A DNA stretch of 64,000 bases from Nocardioides jiangsuensis (GTDB lineage: Bacteria > Actinomycetota > Actinomycetes > Propionibacteriales > Nocardioidaceae), in the NCBI RefSeq assembly GCF_019679455.1, contig NZ_JAIEZQ010000001.1, positions 992,001 to 1,056,000 of the forward strand, read 5' to 3'. Below the pieces are notes generated by a model, which saw nothing but the letters and a program-made list of their open reading frames with translations, was not told where the DNA came from and did not search any database. A program made the translations under genes and the position numbers. This document shows, piece by piece, positions 1 to 8,206 of the stretch. Within the stretch, counting starts at the first letter, position 1, and each line of letters opens with the position of its first letter.

Positions 1-1496
1 CGACGCCGGTCGCCACCCCGAAGCCGGCCCCGAAGCCGAAGCCGGCGCCCAAGCCCGCACCGAAGCCGAAGCCCAAGCCCAAGCCGGCCGCCAAGCCCGA
101 CCCGGAGCCGGCCCCCAAGCCCAAGCCCGCGCCGAAGCCCGAGCCGAAGAGCGACGACAACGTCCTGGACCTCCGGCGGCGCCCCTACGCGCGCGTCGTG
201 GTCCCCGCGGACGGGACCACCACGGTCACCTCGTTCAACCTGCGCGAGGGCGCGTCGTACAAGCTGACCGCCGCCGGTCTCTACAGCTACGGCGCCCCGG
301 ACGAGGTCGCCGACCCCGTCTGCGCCTGGGCCCGGCGGTCCGCGCAGTGGTCGGCCACCCCGGGCCGAGCCCGGAAGAGCACGGGCTCGCTGGACCTGAG
401 CGTCAACGGCAAGCGGGTCTTCGGCAGCGCCTGCAGGACCCGCGGCCACGCCTACACCGCCGCGTTCACCGCGACGGCGTCCAAGCCGCTGCGCCTGCGC
501 GTGGTCAACCAGCGCCGCGAGGCGTCGGGGTCGCTGGTCGTGGTGGTCTCCCGCCGCGGCACGGACGTGTCCCGCGCCCTCCCGTCGTACCCGTCGCTGG
601 TCCCGGCGCCCGCCGCGACCCCGACCGCGCCCCGCGGGTACGGCCTGGTCGCCGAGACCGTCACCGTGCCCGCCGACGCCGACGGCGTGTGGACCAGCAA
701 GGCGACCGAGCCCGGGGCGGAGTACCGGCTGACCGTCTCCGGGGTCGCCGACCTCGGCGGCGGCGTGCGCACCGACGGGCAGTGCCTGTGGACGCGCGGC
801 GCCTGGTACCCCTCGGCCTCGATGGACCTGCGCGTGCCCGGAGAGGACCACGGCAACCTGTACGTCGACGGCGTGCCGTTCTCCGGCGCCCCCGCGTCGC
901 CCGGGGACACCTGCGCGAGCCGCACCCACGCGGCGACGTACACCGCCGACGCCGACGGCCGGCTGCGCCTGGCCCTGTGGGACCCGCTCGGCCGCAGCGG
1001 CAACTCCGGCGCGCTCACCGTGCGCGTGCAGCGGCTGACCGCGCTCGCCGAGCCCACCGCGGCCCCCTCGGAGCGGGTGCGCAAGCGCCGGCCCGAGTGG
1101 AGCCAGGGACACGACTGGTTCCAGGTCGGCACCGACCGCCCCGAGGGCACGGTCTCCACGATGAAGCTGCGCCGGGGCGAGCGGGTGCAGGTCACCGTCC
1201 GCGGCACGCAGCGCTCCAACGGGTACGACGCCGACGCGACCTGCGTGCGCACGGCGGCCGGCTGGCTGCCACGCGACCCGGAGAACACCCTGGCCCAGGA
1301 CCCGCTCGAGCTGTGGGTCGACGGGCAGGAGGTCCGCTGGCGCGCCCTGGGTCGCTTCGAGACCTGCTCGGAGGACGTGCACAGCTACACGACCTGGTTC
1401 ACCGCCACCAAGAACGGGCCGGTCCGGCTGGCCGTGCTCGACCTGGACCACCGGGACAACAAGGGCACGTTCGACGTCACCCTGCTCCGCGACTGA
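1..1496 (+). CDS. Secreted-type repeat protein, 5' end outside window (Pro/Lys-rich linker plus three lectin-like domains)
   Basis: The reading frame is open from base 3 to the TGA at 1494-1496, so the start lies left of the window. The first ~53 visible residues are Pro-Lys/Pro-Ala repeats, typical of a wall-spanning linker. Three related domains of ~120-130 residues follow (visible residues about 66-183, 217-345 and 373-497). Each has one cysteine near its middle and a second about 37-43 residues later (107/144, 261/304, 414/455), a His near an aromatic-rich strand, and a closing strand like GALTV or GTFDV. The ends of domains 2 and 3 (WDPLGRSGNSG, LDLDHRDNKG) recall the calcium/sugar loop of PA-IL (LecA)-type lectins. 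That link is an inference from pattern; the function is unknown. It is convergent with the CPBP protease gene. Confidence 0.7.
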   Translation, partial: TPVATPKPAPKPKPAPKPAPKPKPKPKPAAKPDPEPAPKPKPAPKPEPKSDDNVLDLRRRPYARVVVPADGTTTVTSFNLREGASYKLTAAGLYSYGAPDEVADPVCAWARRSAQWSATPGRARKSTGSLDLSVNGKRVFGSACRTRGHAYTAAFTATASKPLRLRVVNQRREASGSLVVVVSRRGTDVSRALPSYPSLVPAPAATPTAPRGYGLVAETVTVPADADGVWTSKATEPGAEYRLTVSGVADLGGGVRTDGQCLWTRGAWYPSASMDLRVPGEDHGNLYVDGVPFSGAPASPGDTCASRTHAATYTADADGRLRLALWDPLGRSGNSGALTVRVQRLTALAEPTAAPSERVRKRRPEWSQGHDWFQVGTDRPEGTVSTMKLRRGERVQVTVRGTQRSNGYDADATCVRTAAGWLPRDPENTLAQDPLELWVDGQEVRWRALGRFETCSEDVHSYTTWFTATKNGPVRLAVLDLDHRDNKGTFDVTLLRD

Positions 1497-1555
1497 CCGG
1501 TGCGCCGGCCGGCGGGCCTCCGGGACTCACGACCCGGCGGCCGCGGCCGGCGGGC

Positions 1556-2263
1556 TCAGGCCAGCGCGGACATCAGCGGCGGCAGGATCAGCAGCATGCC
1601 GAGCGACCAGGTGACGTGGGTGAGCATCGGCGCGAGCACGCCGCCGCTGACCCGGCGCTGGGCCCCGACGAGCAGGCCGAGCAGCAGCGCGGCGAAGACG
1701 AGCATCACGTTGCCGGTGGCGACGGTGGTCAGCGTGTAGACCACCGTGGTCACCAGCACCGGCCGGCGTACCCCGACCGCGGCGTAGAGCGCGCCGCGGA
1801 AGAAGAGCTCCTCGGCCAGCCCGTTGACCAGCGTGATCAGCGCGATCAGCGGCAGCGAGCCGTAGCGGGCGTGGTCGAGGACCGTGTCCACGCTGGCGCT
1901 CAGCAGCGGCACCTGCGCGACCAGCAGCGCGCCGACGGTGAACACCGCGACCGCGACCAGGCCCAGCGCGATCGGCTGGACGACCGGGCGGTGCAGCCGG
2001 GACGGGCCCTGGATCCAGCCCGCGTGCAGCGGCCCGGAGAGGAAGGCGCCGACGACCCAGGTCGCCGCCAGCCCGACGGTGAGCGCGTAGAACACCGGGT
2101 CGCCCGGGCGCACCGCCAGCGACAGGCCGAGCAGCGTCGCACCGACGGCGAGGGTGACCCCGGCGACGATCCGGCGACGCCGGAACGCGTGGTCGGGCTC
2201 CCAGTGGTCACGCTCGACCGGCAGGACCAGCGAGCTGTGCACCAGCCGGCCGAACCAGCTCAC
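1556..2263 (-). CDS. CPBP family intramembrane metalloprotease
   Basis: A 235-residue multi-spanning membrane protein of the CPBP (CAAX protease and bacteriocin-processing) family, which cleaves peptides inside the membrane. The family motif EELFFRG is at residues 151-157 and the conserved His is in THVTWS near residue 216; hydrophobic segments fill most of the rest. The GTG start at 2263 is chosen because it overlaps the TGA stop of the upstream gene by four bases (GTGA), which implies translational coupling. The substrate is unknown; CPBP proteins serve in bacteriocin immunity or regulatory proteolysis in other bacteria. Confidence 0.85.
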   Translation of the reverse strand: MSWFGRLVHSSLVLPVERDHWEPDHAFRRRRIVAGVTLAVGATLLGLSLAVRPGDPVFYALTVGLAATWVVGAFLSGPLHAGWIQGPSRLHRPVVQPIALGLVAVAVFTVGALLVAQVPLLSASVDTVLDHARYGSLPLIALITLVNGLAEELFFRGALYAAVGVRRPVLVTTVVYTLTTVATGNVMLVFAALLLGLLVGAQRRVSGGVLAPMLTHVTWSLGMLLILPPLMSALA

Positions 2264-3165
2264 ACCGCCTCGCCCGCGCGGAGCCGGTCCGACAGCGCCA
2301 CCCGGACCATGTCGTCGTACCCCATCGGCTCGAACGGCACGACCTCGCGGATCGTGTCGTCCTTGACCACGACCTCGTTGTCCATCGACTCGATCAGGTT
2401 GCGCCCGGTGGCGGTGTCCACGTCGGTCACGAACGACAGCCACCGCGACGAGAGCTCCGGGGTGAGGACCGGCACCACCACGATGGGCACGTCGCGGCCC
2501 TGCTGGATCTTCGAGGCCCGGCGCAGCATGTCGCGGTAGCTGAGCACCTCGGGCCCGCCGATCTCGAACACCCGGCCCAGCGCGTCCGGGTTGTCCAGCA
2601 CGCCGACCAGGTAGCGGACCACGTCCTGGAGGGCGATCGGCTGGGTGCGGGTGGCGACCCACTGCGGCGCCACCATCGCCGGGAGGTTCTTCACCAGCTG
2701 GCGGGTGATCTCCCACGAGATGCCGCCGTGGCCGACCACGATCGCCGCGCGGAGCACGGTGACCGGGACGCCGTCCGAGCCGAGCAGGCCCTCGACCTGA
2801 CGGCGCGAGCGCAGGTGCGGGGAGAGGTCCTCGGTCTCGTCGCCGAGCCCGCCCAGGTAGACGATCTGGCGCACCCCGGCCTCCGCGGCGGCGGCGCTGA
2901 AGGCCCGCGCGGCCTCGGCGTCCTTCTCCACGAAGTCGGCGGAGTCGAGCGAGTGCACCAGGTAGTAGGCCGCGTCGACACCCCGCATCGCCTCCACCAG
3001 GCTGTCCGGGTCGGACACGTCGGCCCGGACCGGGGTGCCCGCGCCGTCGTACCTCTCCGGCCGGCGGGTCATCGCCCGGACGTCGTGGCCCTCCTCCTCG
3101 AGGGCGCGTGCGAGGTGCGAGCCGACGAAACCGGACGCGCCGGTGACGAGCACGGTGAGGGCCAT
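2260..3165 (-). CDS. NAD(P)-binding atypical SDR / NmrA-like oxidoreductase
   Basis: A 301-residue protein starting MALTVLVTGASGFVGSH, an N-terminal Rossmann dinucleotide-binding motif (GASGFVG). Segments such as AAYYLVHSL and QIVYLGGLGD match the 'atypical SDR' group of NAD(P)H-binding sugar-epimerase-like proteins, often annotated as complex-I assembly-like or NmrA-like. The ATG at 3165 is preferred over upstream in-frame starts because GAGGTGG lies just before it and the Rossmann motif follows at once. It is the first gene of a two-gene operon with the CPBP protease. The substrate is not predictable. Confidence 0.8.
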   Translation of the reverse strand: MALTVLVTGASGFVGSHLARALEEEGHDVRAMTRRPERYDGAGTPVRADVSDPDSLVEAMRGVDAAYYLVHSLDSADFVEKDAEAARAFSAAAAEAGVRQIVYLGGLGDETEDLSPHLRSRRQVEGLLGSDGVPVTVLRAAIVVGHGGISWEITRQLVKNLPAMVAPQWVATRTQPIALQDVVRYLVGVLDNPDALGRVFEIGGPEVLSYRDMLRRASKIQQGRDVPIVVVPVLTPELSSRWLSFVTDVDTATGRNLIESMDNEVVVKDDTIREVVPFEPMGYDDMVRVALSDRLRAGEAV

Positions 3166-3277
3166 GTCCACCTCGTTCTGGTCTCGGTCTGGGAGCCGGG
3201 CCGCGGGAGGCGGACCGGGTACCTCCGATTCTGCCCAGCGGCCCAAGACTCATGCGGACGGAGCGGTCCGCCCGGGG

Positions 3278-4657
3278 TCACCCCTCCGGGGACGTCCGGT
3301 TCTCCGCGACCATCCGGGCGAACCACGCGTAGGAGTCCTTGGGCGTACGGCGCTGGGTCTCGAAGTCCACGTGCACCAGCCCGAAGCGCTTGGTGTACCC
3401 CTCGGCCCACTCGAAGTTGTCCAGCAGCGACCAGGTGAAGTAGCCGCGGACGTCCACCCCGGCCGCGATCGCCTCGCCCACCGCCCGCAGGTGGCCGTCG
3501 AGGTACTCGATCCGCCGCCGGTCGTCGACCCGGCCCGCGGCGTCGGGCGCGTCGTCGTACGCGCAGCCGTTCTCGGTCACGAAGACCGGCGGCAGCAGCC
3601 CGTCGTACTCGTGCTCCATCATCACCAGCAGGTCCCGCAGGCCGCCGGGAACCACCGGCCAGCCGAAGTCGGTGCGCGGGTACCCCTCGACCGGGAGCAC
3701 CACGAACGGCAGCCCGTCGAGCCGTTCGGGCGCCTCCGGCGGCGCGGGCGTGGAGGGGCCGGCGACCCGGGTCGGGTTGTAGTAGTTCACGCCGTAGAAG
3801 TCGACCGGGGTGCCGATCGTGCGCAGGTCGTCCTCGACCGGGCCGGGCATCAGCGCGTCGAAGCCGACCGGGTAGCTGCCGCGCAGGACCGGGTCGGAGA
3901 ACAGCCGGTTCCACAAGGTGGCGTACGACGCGGCCGCCTCCTTGTCCTCGGCGCTGTCGCTCGCCGCGAGCACGGGGGTGTGGTTGGTCGCGGTGCCGAT
4001 GCTCTTCCCGTTCACCGCGCGGAGCGCCTGCACGGCCCGGCCGTGGCCCAGCAGCAGGTGGTGCGCGGCGGGCAGCGCGTCGAACATCAGCCGCTTGCCG
4101 GGGGCGTGCCTGCCGAGGCCGTAGCCGAGCATGGTCACCACGTTGGGCTCGTTGACCGGGACCCAGTGCGCCACCCGGTCCGCGAACCGCATGCCGACGA
4201 GCGTGGCGTACTCCGCGAACCGCTCCGCGGTCTCCCGGTTCAGCCAGCCGCCGTCGTCCTCGAGCGGCTGGGGCAGGTCCCAGTGGAACAGCGTGGCCAT
4301 CGGCGCGATGCCGCTCTCGAGGAGCTCGTCGAGCAGCCGGTCGTAGAACGCGAGCCCCGCGGCGTTGGCGCGGCCGCGGCCCTCCGGCTGGATCCGCGAC
4401 CAGGAGATCGAGAACCGGTAGGCGTCGAGGCCGAGGCCCTTCATCAGCGCGACGTCCTCGGGGTAGCGGTGGTAGTGGTCGCAGGCCACCGCGCCGCTGC
4501 TGCCGTCGGCGATCCGGCCGGGCTCAGCGCAGAACCGGTCCCAGACGCTGGGGCCCCGGCCGTCCTCGTCGACCGCGCCCTCGACCTGGTACGACGCGGT
4601 GCTGGCTCCGAACACGAAGCCGTCGGGCAGATGCGGGTACTCGCGGAGGTCGGCCAT
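3278..4657 (-). CDS. Glycoside hydrolase family 1 beta-glucosidase
   Basis: A 459-residue GH1 enzyme of the usual length. It opens with the family signature region (FVFGASTASYQVEG), carries the acid/base glutamate in VNEPN (residues 169-171) and the nucleophile glutamate in VTENG (E362), and has the sugar-contacting stretches FHWDLPQ and DFYGVNYY. It should hydrolyse terminal beta-linked glucose or related sugars from disaccharides in the cytoplasm, since no signal peptide is seen. The ATG at 4657 begins just before the conserved fold. It is divergent from the pirin gene, with an 81-base gap holding both promoters. Confidence 0.93.
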   Translation of the reverse strand: MADLREYPHLPDGFVFGASTASYQVEGAVDEDGRGPSVWDRFCAEPGRIADGSSGAVACDHYHRYPEDVALMKGLGLDAYRFSISWSRIQPEGRGRANAAGLAFYDRLLDELLESGIAPMATLFHWDLPQPLEDDGGWLNRETAERFAEYATLVGMRFADRVAHWVPVNEPNVVTMLGYGLGRHAPGKRLMFDALPAAHHLLLGHGRAVQALRAVNGKSIGTATNHTPVLAASDSAEDKEAAASYATLWNRLFSDPVLRGSYPVGFDALMPGPVEDDLRTIGTPVDFYGVNYYNPTRVAGPSTPAPPEAPERLDGLPFVVLPVEGYPRTDFGWPVVPGGLRDLLVMMEHEYDGLLPPVFVTENGCAYDDAPDAAGRVDDRRRIEYLDGHLRAVGEAIAAGVDVRGYFTWSLLDNFEWAEGYTKRFGLVHVDFETQRRTPKDSYAWFARMVAENRTSPEG

Positions 4658-4738
4658 GCCGTCCACCCTGACAGGTTTTCCGCAGCGACCCGGAGGGCCG
4701 CCGGAACAATCCGGACGCGCGCGAGGTTGACGCTGGGC

Positions 4739-5518
4739 ATGAGCACCCTGCAGACGCCGGCCCCGCGGATCGACGTACGGCGGGCGGCCGACCGCTTCAC
4801 GACCAAGGTCGACTGGCTCGACTCCAAGCACTCGTTCTCGTTCGGCCACCACTACGACCCGGCCAACGTGGGCCACGGGCTGCTGCTGGTGAACAACGAC
4901 GACGTGGTCCGGCCCGGGGCCGGGTTCGACACCCACCCGCACCGCGACATGGAGATCGTGACCTGGGTGATGCGGGGCAGCCTCGTGCACCAGGACTCCA
5001 CCGGCCACTCCGGGGTGATCTACCCGGGGCTCGCGCAGCGGATGAGCGCGGGGACCGGGATCCTGCACTCGGAGAAGAACGACGCGTGGCGGATCTCCGA
5101 CGCCCATGCCGAGCACGACGAGCCGGTGCACTTCGTGCAGATGTGGGTGCTCCCCGACGAGTCCGGCACCACCCCGGGGTACGAGCAGCTCGAGATCGAC
5201 GACGAGCTCATGCGCGGCGACCTCGTCCCGGTCGCCTCGGGGATGGACAAGCACGCGGGGAACGCCGCGATCCGGATCCAGAACCGGTACGCCGCGCTCT
5301 ACGCGGCACGGCTCGCTCCCGGGCGCAGCGTGACGCTGCCGGAGGCGCCGTACCTGCACCTGTTCGTGCCGAAGGGCAGCGTCGAGCTCGAGGGGGCCGG
5401 TGCCCTCGGCGAGGGGGACGCGGTGCGGTTCACCGCCGTGGGCGGCAACGCGGTCACCGCGACAGGGGACGGCGCCGAGATCCTCGTGTGGGAGATGCAC
5501 GCCGCCATGCGCGGCTGA
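4739..5518 (+). CDS. Pirin family protein (bicupin)
   Basis: A 259-residue pirin-like bicupin. The N-terminal cupin has the metal-binding pattern THPHRDMEIVTWV, a conserved glutamine region and GTGILHSE, which hold a metal ion in pirins and in the YhhW-type quercetin dioxygenases. The C-terminal cupin (about residues 180-259) is less conserved, as is usual. Bacterial pirins have been tied to quercetinase activity and to regulation of central metabolism; which applies here cannot be told. The ATG at 4739 is followed at once by the typical N-terminus. Confidence 0.9.
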   Translation: MSTLQTPAPRIDVRRAADRFTTKVDWLDSKHSFSFGHHYDPANVGHGLLLVNNDDVVRPGAGFDTHPHRDMEIVTWVMRGSLVHQDSTGHSGVIYPGLAQRMSAGTGILHSEKNDAWRISDAHAEHDEPVHFVQMWVLPDESGTTPGYEQLEIDDELMRGDLVPVASGMDKHAGNAAIRIQNRYAALYAARLAPGRSVTLPEAPYLHLFVPKGSVELEGAGALGEGDAVRFTAVGGNAVTATGDGAEILVWEMHAAMRG

Positions 5519-5539
5519 CCCCGCCCGCCGGGTGGGCGG

Positions 5540-7300
5540 TCAGGCGGAGAAGAAGGACTCGTTCATCCGGGGGTCCGGGGCGAATGGGACCACGGCGAGG
5601 CGCATCCCGGTCTGCTGGAAGCGCTGCTGCTCGACCCGGGCGACCACCTGGTTCGCACGGTTGCACTGGCTCTCCGACAGGTAGAACGCGAACACCCGCA
5701 GCCGCTCCCGGGCGGCGTAGAAGCTCTCCAGGTTCACGTCCTCCGCGCCGCCGATCGTCTCAAGGTCGTACAGCGCCTGTTCCACGTCCTCCGGGCGGAC
5801 CCGCGGCGCGAGCTCGGGGTGGACGTCGATCATCCCGTCCTCGGAGACGATCACGATCAGGCACGGCGCGGAGGACGCCGCCGTGTAGCGGACCGCGGAG
5901 TTGTACCGCGCGCCGCGACCCGGGTCGCCGACGCCGGTGGCGATGCCGTCGAGGATCACCCCCACCGCGTGGCAGGTGCCGTCCGGGGTGAGCAGCACGG
6001 CGCCGTCGATCTTGGTCAGGGAGCGCAGCAGCGCGCTGTCGATGGTCTGCGGCTCGATCGCGAGCGCCTGCGGGGCGAGCCGCTTCGCCTCCTGCGCGGC
6101 GGCCGTGGTCACCACGAGCATCGTGCCCTTGGACTGGCCGACCGCGGTCTGCGCGAGCCGCCAGATGGAGCGGATGTTGTCGTCGCTGACGCTCGCGAAC
6201 ACCCGGCGCATCGAGTCCACGAAGAGCGACGGCGACATCCGGGGACGGGGCAGCTGGGGGTGCCCGTTGGCCACCCGCAGCAGCGGTGAGCCGTGGTGGG
6301 ACATCATCCAGATGCCCTGCTCGATGATGCTGAACCGGAAGACGTCCTCGGTCGACCCGTCGTACTCGGGCGACACCCCGCCGAGTCCGTAGATGGTGGT
6401 GCCGTCCACGAGCAGGCTCAGGTCCGGGCCGCTGATCTCGAGCAGCTTGCGGAACTGCAGCCGCTCGCGCACCGAGATCGGCACGCGCAGCCGGACCGCG
6501 ACGTCGACGTGCGGGTGCCCGTCGGAGGCGAGGATCACCGAGCCCGCGCCGGCCCGGCCCTCGTACGCCGTGGAGGCGAGCGCCTCGAACGAGTCGAAGA
6601 GCCCCTTGGCCAGCGTCTCGCCGGCGATCATCGCGGTGGAGAACACCAGGTGGTTCGCGGAGCGGCGGATCGCGTCGGTGGGGACGTCGTCCTCGAGCGG
6701 GGAGATCGTCCGCGGCGGCTTGGCCGCGAGCAGCGCGTGGGTCGCGGTGCGGAGCAGCTCGCTGATGATCCCGTGCGCCAGGGAGACGGTGAGCGGGACG
6801 CCGTCGATCGAGGACGTCTCGAGCCGGGGCAGCGCGTCGATGTTCTCGCTGTCCACCGACAGCACCGGGTGCACCTCGAAGTCCCCCACCGGCGCCGACT
6901 GCCCGACGAAGAACGTGCGGCCCTGCCCGGCCGGCGCCTGCTGCATCGCCGCCTCGACCGCGGCGGCGCGGGCGGTGTCGCGGAAGTACTCGTGCCGCGC
7001 CTCGTGCATCTCCTCCGACGGGAACCGGAGGTCGTGCACCGGCGACTCCTCGTAGCGCCGCTTCGCGTCGATGCTCACCTCGGCGAAGTCCGCGGCGGTG
7101 AACCGCCGGGCCAGCCCCTCGCGCGCCTCGAGCCGCACCTCCGCGGGGTCGACACCGTCGGAGGGGAAGCCGACCAGGAACGCGTCGGGCGAGAGGATCG
7201 CCCCGATCTGGTCCAGCGCCCGGTCCGCAGCACTGTCGAGCGAGATGCGGAAGTGGTGCTGGAACCCCCACATCGTCTGGCTCGGCGACGGGTCGCTCAT
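5540..7300 (-). CDS. DisA_N / diadenylate-cyclase-like domain protein
   Basis: A 586-residue protein. Residues ~380-505 resemble the nucleotide-binding domain of diadenylate cyclases (DisA/CdaA): a DGA motif in KIDGAVLLTPDG (432-434), followed by RGARYNSAVRY (~462-470) where canonical enzymes have an RHR motif. The first ~350 residues look like a long sensor-type region and match no domain I can name. If active it would make c-di-AMP from ATP; the RYN variant makes activity uncertain, and it may be a nucleotide sensor instead. The ATG at 7300 is the last start before the conserved N-terminus. It is divergent from hsp20 with a shared 229-base promoter region. Confidence 0.65.
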   Translation of the reverse strand: MSDPSPSQTMWGFQHHFRISLDSAADRALDQIGAILSPDAFLVGFPSDGVDPAEVRLEAREGLARRFTAADFAEVSIDAKRRYEESPVHDLRFPSEEMHEARHEYFRDTARAAAVEAAMQQAPAGQGRTFFVGQSAPVGDFEVHPVLSVDSENIDALPRLETSSIDGVPLTVSLAHGIISELLRTATHALLAAKPPRTISPLEDDVPTDAIRRSANHLVFSTAMIAGETLAKGLFDSFEALASTAYEGRAGAGSVILASDGHPHVDVAVRLRVPISVRERLQFRKLLEISGPDLSLLVDGTTIYGLGGVSPEYDGSTEDVFRFSIIEQGIWMMSHHGSPLLRVANGHPQLPRPRMSPSLFVDSMRRVFASVSDDNIRSIWRLAQTAVGQSKGTMLVVTTAAAQEAKRLAPQALAIEPQTIDSALLRSLTKIDGAVLLTPDGTCHAVGVILDGIATGVGDPGRGARYNSAVRYTAASSAPCLIVIVSEDGMIDVHPELAPRVRPEDVEQALYDLETIGGAEDVNLESFYAARERLRVFAFYLSESQCNRANQVVARVEQQRFQQTGMRLAVVPFAPDPRMNESFFSA

Positions 7301-7427
7301 GTGCTGGTGTCCTCGGTCCGTACGGCGGTCTCCCGTCGGGGTTCCCCGCGCCGAGAGGTGCAAACACGGCCATCATCCCCACCTTCGGCGGGCCTGAAAA
7401 CCGGCCGGGGCCGTTGTCTCGGACGGC

Positions 7428-7441
7428 GGGACCTTCGCCCC
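7428..7441 (+). promoter_or_regulatory. Candidate DosR/DevR-like box upstream of hsp20
   Basis: The sequence GGGACCTTCGCCCC fits the pattern GGGACNNNNGNCCC, like the core of the mycobacterial dormancy-regulator (DosR) box. It ends 88 bases before the hsp20 start. The same kind of site precedes the universal stress protein and the nitrate transporter in this window. A related partial sequence (ACCTTCGGCGGG, ~7381-7392) lies nearer the divergent gene. Function is inferred from motif and gene content only. Confidence 0.5.
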
Positions 7442-7529
7442 TGTGCCGCTTCTCCCGGCCGAGAGAGCCTGAAGGTGGAGGGGCGCGCACAACCTTGAGA
7501 CGAATGCCCTGTCCGGAAAGGAGAAACCC

Positions 7530-7964
7530 ATGGCCACGGTTGCACGTCGGACACCGAGTCCGGTGGCGGAGATGCTCGAGTGGCTCGGGTCCAGCAGCCC
7601 GTTCCACACCCCGTTCGACGTCCACAACGTGGGCCTCGCCCCATTCGTCCGGGTGGAGGACTACATCGAGGACGACAGCTACGTACTGCGGGCCGAGCTT
7701 CCCGGGATCGACCCCGAGAAGGATGTCGAGGTCACCGTCGAGCACGACATGCTCACGATCTCCGGCGAACGTCGCGAGGAGACCAAGGACAAGAACCACC
7801 GGGAGTTCCACTACGGCGCGTTCAAGCGGGCCGTGGCGCTGCCGGCGGGTGCGAAGACGGACGCGATCACCGCGTCGTACGACAACGGGGTCCTCCTGGT
7901 CCGCGTTCCGCTGGGCACCGAGGAGGCCTCCAGCGTCAAGATCCCGATCCAACGCTCCGAGTGA
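7530..7964 (+). CDS. Hsp20/alpha-crystallin small heat-shock protein
   Basis: A 144-residue small heat-shock protein, an ATP-independent holdase that keeps unfolded proteins soluble. The alpha-crystallin domain runs from about residue 38 (VRVEDYIEDDSYVLRAELPG) to ~138, with the family's closing pattern YDNGVLLVRVPL. The ATG at 7530 has a strong AAGGAG site. It resembles the mycobacterial HspX (Acr) class, which is hypoxia-induced. The next gene, DUF1918, starts ten bases after its stop, so the two are likely co-transcribed with the P-type ATPase. Confidence 0.95.
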   Translation: MATVARRTPSPVAEMLEWLGSSSPFHTPFDVHNVGLAPFVRVEDYIEDDSYVLRAELPGIDPEKDVEVTVEHDMLTISGERREETKDKNHREFHYGAFKRAVALPAGAKTDAITASYDNGVLLVRVPLGTEEASSVKIPIQRSE

Positions 7965-7974
7965 GGAGACCGCG

Positions 7975-8190
7975 GTGCACGCAACAGTAGGCGACCGGCT
8001 CATCGTGCGAGGAACGCACGTCGACGACAGCGAGCGTGACGGCGAGATCCTGGAGGTCCGCGGTGAGGGCGGGACCCCACCGTTCGTCGTCCGCTGGTCC
8101 GACACCGGGCACGAGGCGCTGGTGTTCCCCGGTCCTGACGCGACCGTCAGGCCCGCCGGGCATCCGCACGAGTCCGGTTCGCCGGGGTGA
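7975..8190 (+). CDS. DUF1918 domain protein
   Basis: A 71-residue protein matching the DUF1918 family of small actinobacterial proteins: an N-terminal segment VGDRLIVRGTHV, then GEILEVRGEGGTPPFVVRWSDTGHEALVFPGPDA, a compact SH3-like beta pattern. The GTG at 7975 has GTGAGGAG just upstream. It sits between hsp20 and the P-type ATPase with short gaps (10 and 16 bases), so an operon is likely. The molecular role is unknown. Confidence 0.85.
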   Translation: MHATVGDRLIVRGTHVDDSERDGEILEVRGEGGTPPFVVRWSDTGHEALVFPGPDATVRPAGHPHESGSPG

Positions 8191-8206
8191 GCCGCGGAGC
8201 CCTCCG

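Noticed and set aside
7494-7499. A CTTGAG half-site upstream of hsp20, like the HspR (HAIR) operator.
   Set aside because: The second half at the required spacing is absent, so it is not a credible HAIR element.
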